Below are positions 1 through 7,679 of a DNA stretch of 64,000 nt, in pieces. Numbering within the stretch: position 1 is the stretch's first letter; every line of letters begins with the position of its first letter. The notes beneath the pieces were generated by a model that was not told the DNA's origin, ran no database searches, and saw only the letters and a program-made list of their open reading frames with translations. The stretch is taken from the NCBI RefSeq assembly GCF_037102585.1, contig NW_027043820.1, positions 523,501 to 587,500 of the forward strand, written 5' to 3'. Made by a program: the position numbers and the translations under genes. The DNA comes from Saccharomycopsis crataegensis (lineage: Eukaryota; Ascomycota; Saccharomycetes; Ascoideales; Saccharomycopsidaceae).

Positions 1-154
1 ATTTGAAACGCTTTGGTCCTAGTTGCACTAAATTAAAGGAGAGGGCAAATTTGATGCTAATTTCGTCATGTGTGGAAATAGTACCAAGGGTATTTGTCTG
101 GCTAAGAGCAGTATTCTCCAACAAACCCTCAGAAATATAAAATCGATCTAATAA
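1..154. other. Left edge, no gene seen
   Basis: Unique-looking AT-rich sequence to the left of the LINE poly(T) tract. No reading frame of note and no RNA gene recognised; it may be the flank into which the LINE inserted. Confidence 0.4.
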
Positions 155-2589
155 TTTTTTTTTTAAATACAAAATTCAATATATTAATTAATTATATAAC
201 TATATATCTCATAAACTATCTAATGTAGTTTGAAAATTAAAGTGTTAAGGGAAAACCATTAATGGTGAAAAACCCTATTATTGAGAAAAAATGTTTTTAT
301 GCGTTTTTAAGGTTTTTAATTGTTTTATTTTTTTTTTTTTTTTTGATTTTATTTTCTTGTTTTTCCCCACCTATTTTTTTCTTCTCCGCTTAAAAGATAT
401 TGCTTTCAAGCAAGAAGATCATTGAATCAACGGCCATATGACAATTGAAATGCCTTTTGGATTTCAATCTTGATAATTTTCGTTGGAAACCTAGATATCT
501 ATCGATCGTTCTGGTTTCGTTCATGTTGGTGGCAGGGGTAATGATTGTTTGCCAGGTTAATGGGATATTCAAGTCAATTTTTTTCCAAAGTTTCTGGGCC
601 AATGGACATTCAATAAGATGGTGCTTCATGATTTCAAATTGGATTTCCTTTGGGGCATATTGGGGTTCATCATATCTGGTTAATTTTTTGCTGCAATAGT
701 CACAATGATTATTTACGTAATTGTGATTTTCAATGCCCAAATGAAAGATGTGAATATTTTGATATTTCCCCGGGAAATGTTGGTTGAATTTTTTGAGGTT
801 ATGCCAAAAGTTATCAACTTGTTTCTGATTCACCCCAGTAATATCCATGAGTGTTTTTGACATCTTGTTCACATCTTGTTTTTCCCGTTGTTTTTTACTT
901 CCTTTAGTATGGTCAAAATCCTTAATTCTAATTGGAATGTGTTGTTGATATTTTTCAGGAATCCCTTTTTCAATTGAATTTTTCAAATCTTCAATTCCAA
1001 TCTTCATTGGCTTCAACCTGATTGTACGTTTCTTTATACCAAGAACTTTTCTGAAATCCCAGTACGCTGTCCTTTCAGCATCTGAGAATGTGCTGCTATT
1101 CATAACTTCTAAGGAAATTGAATCATTGGTATTCTCAATGTCATCGGCTAGTTCAAGTAATACCACCCACCAATAATGAGTTTTGATATATTCATCCTTT
1201 GGTGATTTTGTTGGTGATGTTTTTTGAATGATGTTATTGATAGTTGATTGGATTTTAAAACGTAATATCTGGTTATATTTAGTGTGACTATCCAAAAACA
1301 AATCCTGGAAAATTTTGGCTCTTCGGTGTTGGAGTTGAGACTTTAAATCAATCATTGAGAAACCGCCTTTGTTGTTGTGTGTCTTGAGTGTATCCAAAGA
1401 AATAGGTGTATCTTGCTTGACCAATAACTTAATCGATGTGTCAATTTGATTCAACTGATTGGGTAACAAAGGTTGGTGTAGTTCTTTGTAATAGAACTTG
1501 GATGCAATATATGTGTTGAATGCTTCTATTTTTGATTGAATCAGCAAGCTGGTCATGTTTGATAACTTGTACTTGATATAGAGGTCACGCTGCAATGTTT
1601 CCGGCCAAAATGTCACTGATGGCCCAATAGTTATCCCCAAATATGTCAATTGAAAGTTTTCATCAGCAATCTCAAATGGGAATGGTGTCAAAAATGGATA
1701 AGTATCAGTTGGTATGATTAGTTGGGATTTCTTTTCATTGAGTTTGCTGCCACTGAATTTTTCAAATAGTCTAATACATTTCATTGTTTTGGAATAATCT
1801 CTTTTATCTTTGAGGAAAACTGTGATATCATCAGCAAAAGCAAGATAATGTTGACTGCTATATGCTTCAGGTATCAAATCTCCTTGGTAACTATGGCCTC
1901 TGGTATTCTGTTTGATAGATCGTAGTAAAGGTTCTACTGCTAATGCAAATAATGAAGGGGAAAACGGATTACCTTGGAGGGTACCATTTTTTAAATTGAA
2001 TAATGGGCCGGTCATGTTGTTGATGTATAAGGATCCCGTTGTCTGCTTGAGGATGTTGATGATTAACTTGGCTAATTTTTTTCCAAAATTTAAATGGGAC
2101 AATAGTTGTTCCATATATTCGTGAGATATCCTATCGAACGCTTTCTCCAAATCCACAATTAGTATCAGCTTTTGTGGATTTGGTATTATATGCGTTTTAT
2201 CTTTTGGATGAATTAGACTATCTAACATTTCTCTGAAAATGGTGATGTTGGAGAACGATGACCGGCCTGGAATAAAACCAGCTTGATCTTCCCCTATGAT
2301 ATCAGGCAAGTGCTTCAACAACCTATTATTAATTATTGTGGATAATAATCGAAGATTAGTGTTGATAAGGGCTATCGGCCTATAGTTTCCAATGTTTTCT
2401 TTTGACTTTCCAGGCTTTGGTATGATGTTAAAGAGTATAGTTCGGTAGTGGAATGGTAAATTTCCTTCAGTTAGAATGTGGTTAAATTCTTGAAGAAGGA
2501 TGTGTTTGATTTGGGGAAATAATTCCTTATAATTTGAATCTTCTTGGTCGAGAACAATCATCGACAAGAAGCAGAGTGTAACATTATAA
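155..2589 (-). mobile_element. LINE (non-LTR retrotransposon), 5'-truncated copy
   Basis: A minus-strand non-LTR retrotransposon remnant. Its 3' end is the T-tract at 155-164 (poly(A) on the minus strand), preceded by a ~225-bp 3' UTR and a reverse-transcriptase reading frame (390 to about 2573). The 5' end stops within about 15 bp of tRNA-Ala, so the apurinic-type endonuclease and the first RT blocks are missing. The 3' UTR (about 165-431) recurs at 61351-61787, which shows that it belongs to a repeat family. RT and C-terminal motifs resemble the L1-clade Zorro elements of Candida; the family assignment is inferred. I could not identify a target-site duplication. Confidence 0.8.
390..2573 (-). 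pseudogene. LINE ORF2-type reverse transcriptase, N-terminally truncated
   Basis: The long minus-strand frame encodes an L1-like reverse transcriptase. Visible blocks in order are NYRPIALI, GFIPGRSS, a VDLEKAFDRI block (first catalytic Asp), LQGNPFSPSLFALA and the FADDI catalytic box at about 1825-1839. Near the C-terminus is a Cys/His segment (CDYC then HHLIEC) like the zinc knuckle that ends many LINE ORF2 proteins. The frame has no internal stop from about 2573 to the TAA at 390-392, so the copy is fairly young or constrained. It lacks the endonuclease and RT start. The only upstream ATG (2661-2663) lies in the antisense of tRNA-Ala and cannot be the native start. Autonomous activity is therefore unlikely. 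Confidence 0.82.
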
Positions 2590-2662
2590 GGGCGTGTGGC
2601 GCAGTTGGTAGCGCGCTCCCTTAGCATGGGAGAGGTCTTGGGTTCAATTCCCAACTCGTCCA
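2590..2662 (+). tRNA. tRNA-Ala (anticodon AGC)
   Basis: 73-nt cloverleaf. The acceptor stem carries the G3:U70 wobble that is the alanine identity element, with discriminator A at 2662. The anticodon stem CTCCC/GGGAG encloses loop TTAGCAT (anticodon AGC). The T-arm contains GGTTCAATTCC. It is nearly identical to the S. cerevisiae tRNA-Ala(AGC) as I recall it. There is no intron. The gene lies immediately beside the truncated 5' end of a LINE copy on the opposite strand, with LTR-like repeats downstream. Confidence 0.96.
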
Positions 2663-2664
2663 TA

Positions 2665-2670
2665 TTTTTT
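2665..2670 (+). terminator. Pol III terminator of tRNA-Ala
   Basis: Run of six T residues starting two bases after the tRNA discriminator base, as expected for RNA polymerase III termination. Confidence 0.75.
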
Positions 2671-2850
2671 CTCTTTTTCTTGCAAAGGAATGTTGGACCA
2701 AACTCAAATGCATTTTTGGGTCCTTGGAGGAGTTAGCAGAAATTGTCTAGTAGGTACAACTGACGTTAATCATCAATGTTCAATTAAATACCACCAGAGT
2801 GGTATGTCTTGACAATTATATTTTACTACGTTGTTAACTTTATTAAGTTA

Positions 2851-3037
2851 CAGTGTTTTCATTTTTTATTCGTACCAACCACCGGAAATGTTCATACCAG
2901 TCAGTGGCAAAAAATAATTCATACCGACCCCCGGTATTTTTCGTACCACCGCAGCGGGATTTATTCAGACCATCTAAGAAAAATAGTTCATACTATTGCA
3001 CTTCAATTATTCATACCAACAGTATATAAAATTCATA
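2851..3037 (+). repeat. Left terminal inverted repeat
   Basis: Outer CAGTGTTTTC end with internal repeated 'TTCATACC/TTCGTACC' motifs; inverted match to 4482-4664. It has a duplicated CAGT (CAGTCAGT) relative to the right copy, which accounts for the 4-bp length difference. Confidence 0.85.
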
Positions 3038-3333
3038 TTAATTCCTTTCTTTTTTTTATGTGACTGGCTCTATAAGCCTCTAAGCTACTCAGTTTAATCA
3101 AATTATACTCATTTTTTCCATAATTCTGTGCTACTTTCTATAAAACCGGATATCTATAATAATATTAATAGTAGCACGTGATTACGGTTTTCAAGAAATG
3201 GGAACGAATGTATGGTAGGAGCTGTTCTCCATTTAAGATGATGAATTCCCACTTTTGACATTCAATTCGGTCTTTATGTGATCATCAGATTACTTACAAA
3301 AAAAAGCATAAGATTTTACCATCAAAACTAAGT

Positions 3334-4214
3334 ATGGACTTGAAAGCCAAGCTACTAACTGATGGGTATGTTGATGGCCTAGGTAATAGATTCTATGCTG
3401 AACCCAGTGAAATGACTTTAGAGTCTGAAATAGCACCAGTTGAAGCTTGCTTTAGTTACAGTGACTATAAGCATTTTGAAAAACCAGGTATCTTGGATAT
3501 CATGGAAATTGAAATGAAAGAACGAAGATATAGAGGTTCGTACCGGTATTATAATCAAGCTGTCAAACAAAGATTTTGGCAATTGGTCATGGAAGAAGGC
3601 GTGTCAGCTTACAAGGCTGCAAAATTAGAAGATATACCTTTGCAAACTGCTTACACATGGAAAAGAAATTGGAACAAAATACTTGTTAATGAATTAAATG
3701 GTATCTCGGAGCCAACAAAGAAAAGAGGTCGTAAGCCCCTTCTTACTGGTGAGCATAAGGAATTCCTTCAAAAATTGATAAAGGAAGATGCTACAGTGAC
3801 TCGAGAGGGCAGAGAAGTATAAAGACAAGCTCGACTTTAGTCAAAACTATATTTTCATCGACGAAGCAGGTTTCAATATCAGTATGCGGCGTGAGTATGT
3901 ATGGTCTGCTGTAGGTGGAAAAGCAGTTCTTACTGTTCCCGTAACCAGAGGGCTTAATATTTCGTTCATTGGGGCAATTTCTGTCAAAGGTTGTATTGAA
4001 TTAAAGGTCAGAACTCCAGTGGCTACATCCAATAAGAAGAGAAAACTTGATTCAGAAACGACCATTGACAAAGTGAGTAAAGGTACTACAGCTAATCACT
4101 TCTACAGTTTTGTAAAGTATCCAGCAAATAGAAAATAACGAGGAGCTCAAAGGTATGAAATATTTGATCTCTGTTTACAACAGCAGCTCTTTTGAAAACA
4201 AATACCAAAGATGA
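3334..4214 (+). pseudogene. Cirt-like mariner transposase, frameshifted and deleted
   Basis: The first frame (3334-3822) encodes an N-terminal helix-turn-helix region (FWQLVMEEGVSAYKAAKLE) and an RKP-type linker (KKRGRKPLLT), as in Tc1/pogo/Cirt transposases. At about 3810 the homology jumps one frame and skips what should be several dozen residues. It resumes as FIDEAGFNISMRREYVWS, which contains the first catalytic Asp of the DDE triad. A second break near 4120 leaves only a short NNEELKGMKYL remnant, and the remaining DDE residues are absent. Reading ends at a TGA at 4212-4214, followed by A-rich sequence. This is a dead transposase; naming it Cirt rather than another mariner branch rests on remembered similarity. 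Confidence 0.8.
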
Positions 4215-4481
4215 AGAAAAAAAATTAGAAAACAAACCAAAAAAAAAAAAGTAAAAACTATAAAAAAAATTACATAAAGACACAAAAAGGCTCAAAAACA
4301 AATTGATGAAAATTTAAAATTTTAAGGAAGGACGAAACCACTCCAAAATTTGGTTATGAGCCTTTGAAATGGTAAATGAGTATTGCAAAGGGGCTTTATT
4401 GGGTGTGCGGGTCCCCTATAACATGTTTAATAATATCAAAGATAAAATATTAATGAAAGCATAAGAATTTTATGCATTTAG

Positions 4482-4664
4482 TATGAATTTTATATTCTGT
4501 TGGTATGAATAATTGAAGTGCAATAGTATGAACTATTTTTCTTAGATGGTCTGAATAAATCCCACTGTGGTGGTACGAAAAATACCGGGGGTCGGTATGA
4601 ATTATTTTTTGCCACTGGTATGAACATTTCCGGTGGTTGGTACGAATAAAAAATGAAAACACTG
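4482..4664 (-). repeat. Right terminal inverted repeat
   Basis: Inverted copy of 2851-3037 ending GAAAACACTG next to the TA target duplicate at 4665-4666. Confidence 0.85.
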
Positions 4665-5125
4665 TATACATTGTATTAATCTAGAATTATCTTAAATCCA
4701 ATATTCTTAGACTCTATCCGCCGCTACCACCGACCGGATAGATCTTACCCTACTACAAGCCATAATCGCGCGAAGTCGACAATAACAAAAAGTACCAATC
4801 ACGTGCACCATAATATCACATGATACATATCTTATTCTCTTTTTATTGGCTCTCTCTGTGTCATGGGCGATGTCTACAAAAGTACGCGTAACATTCTTGT
4901 CAAACATTTTACTATGAAATGACGTGTGACATTCTTATCAATCTTTTTCATGAATAATACTCAGGTAATTTAATGGATGTATCTTCCATTGGTTCGATAA
5001 TGGAAACGAGTGATTTGAATTAACCTATAGATACAATATACTTTTGCTACAATCCCTCAGTTATAAATGTAGTGGACTAGAAAGCTCTTAGCTTTCGCCA
5101 TGAGCTTGTATGCAGGAACACGTGA

Positions 5126-5170
5126 TTGGGCACTTTTTTTATGCTTTTACACTATAAAAAAAGTGCCCAA
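5126..5170. repeat. 17-bp perfect inverted repeat (hairpin)
   Basis: TTGGGCACTTTTTTTAT (5126-5142) and its exact reverse complement (5154-5170) flank an 11-nt loop. It is next to a CACGTG (5119-5124). It could be a small palindromic insertion or a snap-back end of a decayed element; function unknown. Confidence 0.8.
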
Positions 5171-5630
5171 ATGTGTATTTTTCAAAGAGGCGAATTTTTG
5201 GGGACTTTTTCCGAACCCTGATATATAATTATTTAAATCTCTGAAGATCAATATTCTCCAGTATCAGGATAACTCTGATTGGCTGATTAGTCGTACTTAT
5301 TAATCCTTAGACTCGGATCTTCGTGTGTAACTACCACTCTTAGGTAGTGCTGTTAGCAATGTGATTTCACTGGAACTGACAAAAAGTTATGGTTATAAGC
5401 ACGAGACTTCATTAGCCAGATTTAACAAATGTGTGCTAATACAGTCAATAACTGTCACCTGATGATGTTATATGGTTCATAAATGAGATAAGAATAGAGA
5501 TGATAAATAGAGATTAGAGTAACGATTAGGCTCAGATAATTCCAATGCTGATAGAAGTTGCCACTCTCTCGTGCATGTCCATGTACCTATGGTATGATGA
5601 AGTCATATGCTGACACATACACCTAACAAA

Positions 5631-5646
5631 TACCACCTAGGTGGTA
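5631..5646. repeat. 16-bp perfect palindrome, LTR-start-like
   Basis: TACCACCTAGGTGGTA is self-complementary over all 16 bases. Similar ACCAC...GTGGT palindromes begin the LTR-like repeat at 2788-2805 and, degenerately, occur at about 5331-5347, suggesting a common family of LTR ends. Confidence 0.75.
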
Positions 5647-6074
5647 ATATATGCAGCTAACTCAGTTTTAGAAAGTTGTGCGTCATGGACAGCTTAATAC
5701 AATTCTAATAATATATTCAAAATAAAATATTTAGTTACTGACATTTGCATGAAATATCCACCCAAAAACCCTCAACAAGATAATCAGGAGAGATACAAAA
5801 AGGTGTGTAATAAAAGAATCCAATAATATTCATGAACAAAACACATCATCACGTTATAGGATTCTTCATGGGTTATTGCAATATAGTATCCAGTTTTCTC
5901 TGATGACTAAAGTTCAAGAAAAAATGGTATTTTACTTTACAATTGTTTGAGCCATAACTGATTTCGATGCCTATTATAATATCATCATGAATATCTGACA
6001 AATGTACTTCAAAAGTTACCGGTTTCAACCCAGTGTTGTATCATCACTAAAAACCAATTTGAAATGTGACTAAA

Positions 6075-7157
6075 TCATTTCAATATAGCGTACTTTTTCA
6101 AATTATCAGGAATTGAGTCAAACAATTTTTTTGATTTCAACCAAGAGACACTGAATATTCTGTCGGCATACTTGTGGGCGGAATCTGCAACAATGGTCAC
6201 CACATTGGAACCTTCCGGCAACATTTCAGCCACTTTCGTGGCTGCCACAACATTCAAAGCTGAAGTTCCTCCCACATAGAGACCTTCTGCGTCCAATAAC
6301 TCATACAACATGGTAATGGTTTCCGCATCCGGGATCTTAACCGCGTCATCAATAATTTCTATGTCCGGTTTCAAATTCTCAGTAATTCTGGCTTGACCAA
6401 TCCCTTCGGTGAATGAGGACCCAGAGTTGTCCAATGACTTGCCATTGGATTTGACAAAGGCATAAACACAAGATCCTGGAGGGTCGGCGACAACTATCTT
6501 AATCTTATTTTTCAATTGAGACTTCAAGTATCTTGAAGTACCAGCAAAAGTTCCCCCGGTACCTGTAGAGCAAGTGAAACCATGTACTTTCCCATCCAAT
6601 TGCTTGAGGATTTCTGGACCGGTTGTTTCAATATGCGCTTGACGGTTGGCAAGATTGTCAAACTGGTTGGTCCATACTGCATTAGGATGGCTTTCCGCGT
6701 GCCTTCTTGCTTGATGATTATAATTCATCGGGTCCTTGAAAGGTTTCACTGGAACAGGATGTACTTCGGCTCCCAATAATCTCAATAAGTCCATTTTGCT
6801 TGGTGATTGGGTATTTGGCATGTAGATGACACATTTATAACCTTTGGCTCTACAAACGTGGGCAAGACCAATCCCAGTATTTCCTGCTGTTCCTTCGACC
6901 ACCATACCTTCTTGTTTTAGAAGCCCTTTCTTTTCAGCATCCTCAATTACGTACTTAGCAGCTCTGTCTTTGACTGAACCCCCTGGATTCATGTATTCTG
7001 CTTTGACATAGATATTTCTACCCAGCTTCTCAGAAAGCTTGGTGAGTTTTAACAAAGGAGTGTTGCCAATGGCATCGAGGATCCCCGTAGAGCTGACCAA
7101 TGGAACAAAAGAAGACTTTGCTACCTTGGTAGTGGTGCTGAATAATCTCTTTAGCAT
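6075..7157 (-). CDS. cysB: Mitochondrial O-acetylserine sulfhydrylase (CysB-type cysteine synthase)
   Basis: 360-aa fold-type II PLP enzyme predicted to make cysteine from O-acetylserine and sulfide. GNTPLLKL begins the core; the PLP lysine is in [11 protein letters not shown]; the substrate loop is [10 protein letters not shown]; and the phosphate-binding loop is [10 protein letters not shown]. The sequence ([27 protein letters not shown]) follows the Aspergillus CysB / S. pombe Cys11-Cys12 type much more closely than the S. cerevisiae Mcy1 type. The N-terminus [11 protein letters not shown] is a typical mitochondrial presequence, supporting the ATG at 7157. It has no CBS regulatory domain, so it is not cystathionine beta-synthase. 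The gene sits alone between decayed LTRs; its 5' flank of about 120 bp runs straight into a solo LTR, which may affect expression. Confidence 0.9.
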   Translation of the reverse strand: MLKRLFSTTTKVAKSSFVPLVSSTGILDAIGNTPLLKLTKLSEKLGRNIYVKAEYMNPGGSVKDRAAKYVIEDAEKKGLLKQEGMVVEGTAGNTGIGLAHVCRAKGYKCVIYMPNTQSPSKMDLLRLLGAEVHPVPVKPFKDPMNYNHQARRHAESHPNAVWTNQFDNLANRQAHIETTGPEILKQLDGKVHGFTCSTGTGGTFAGTSRYLKSQLKNKIKIVVADPPGSCVYAFVKSNGKSLDNSGSSFTEGIGQARITENLKPDIEIIDDAVKIPDAETITMLYELLDAEGLYVGGTSALNVVAATKVAEMLPEGSNVVTIVADSAHKYADRIFSVSWLKSKKLFDSIPDNLKKYAILK

Positions 7158-7275
7158 GATTGAAAAGAGTTATGTTGCGGACCACTACAATCAATCTAGA
7201 TCGCCGGAAGAACTGGCTGCCAAAATGATAACAATAAAAAAAATGTCTCCGCAATATCATGTGACTATGCTACAA

Positions 7276-7586
7276 TGTTATTGTCGACTTCGCGCGATTA
7301 TGGCTTGATCTATCCGGTCGGTGGTAGCGGCGGATAGGGTCTGAGAATATCGGATTTAAGATAATTCTGGATTAATACAAACAATAACTTAATAAAGTTA
7401 ACAACGTAGTAAAATATAATAATTGAATAATGTGATCTATCTCTAAAAATAGTAGAGAGATAATAAAAGTAGAATAAGTAAAATAAATAGAAAGTACGAA
7501 AATATGGGTTAGAAGTAATGGTGTTATGGCTACTAACACTCTAGGGTGCTGTTAGCAAAAAGTGTACAAGTACGACTAGTACAACA
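7276..7586 (-). repeat. Solo LTR-like repeat upstream of the cysteine synthase gene
   Basis: On the minus strand it starts TGTTGTACTAG (7586 downward) and ends GACAATAACA (7276). Its 3' half matches 2777-4787 in opposite orientation, including the CCGCCGCTACCACCGACCGG block. Termini TGTTG...AACA are of Ty1/copia or Ty3 type. TACAA occurs immediately outside the right end (7271-7275) and again at 7580-7584, so the exact left boundary and target duplication are ambiguous. Confidence 0.6.
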
Positions 7587-7679
7587 ATTCATTCAATAAG
7601 ATCATTTCACGTAGTATATTTGCAAACAAAGGCAATATATGTTGTAGATATATATAGTAATTCTAAACTAGACTCAATA

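Larger units (their letters stand above)
2851..4664 (+). mobile_element. Tc1/mariner-superfamily transposon (Cirt-like), inactive
   Basis: Element of 1,814 bp with termini CAGTGTTTTC...GAAAACACTG, flanked by TA at 2849-2850 and 4665-4666, the target duplication of IS630/Tc1/mariner elements. Terminal inverted repeats are 187 bp (left) and 183 bp (right), nearly identical apart from a CAGT indel and a few substitutions, which suggests recent activity. The interior carries a transposase of the Candida Cirt type that is broken by a frame change and large deletions, so the copy cannot be autonomous but could be mobilised in trans. Confidence 0.85.
2777..4787 (+). repeat. LTR-like repeat split by a Cirt-like transposon
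   Basis: Segments 2777-2850 and 4667-4787 together match, in inverted orientation, the repeat at 7276-7586. The unit begins TGTTC, carries an imperfect palindrome at 2788-2805 (ATACCAC/GTGGTAT), and ends GACAATAACA, giving TGTT...AACA termini as in LTRs of yeast retrotransposons. The central match includes TTTTACTACGTTGTTAAC and CCGCCGCTACCACCGACCGG. The DNA transposon 2851-4664 sits inside it, so the LTR insertion is older. No internal gag or pol is present nearby, so I call it a solo LTR. No clear 5-bp target duplication was found. Confidence 0.6.
4788..6074. other. Gene-free repeat debris between transposon block and cysteine synthase gene
   Basis: No coding frame longer than a few dozen codons. 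It contains a long perfect hairpin (5126-5170), a short match at about 5331-5361 to the start of the minus-strand solo LTR (the ACTCT-TAGG...GCTGTTAGCAA block also seen near 7541-7560), and a 16-bp palindrome (5631-5646) resembling the LTR-start palindrome at 2788. I read it as several decayed LTR insertions. Confidence 0.5.

Noticed and set aside
2590-2663. N-terminus of the minus-strand LINE frame beginning at the ATG 2661-2663
   Set aside because: These codons are the antisense of tRNA-Ala; RT similarity begins only inside the element.
6582-7308. Plus-strand frames over the cysteine synthase gene
   Set aside because: Antisense shadows without independent features.
7531-7546. Plus-strand TACTAAC...CTAG as an intron end
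   Set aside because: Lies inside the solo LTR with no downstream plus-strand gene.
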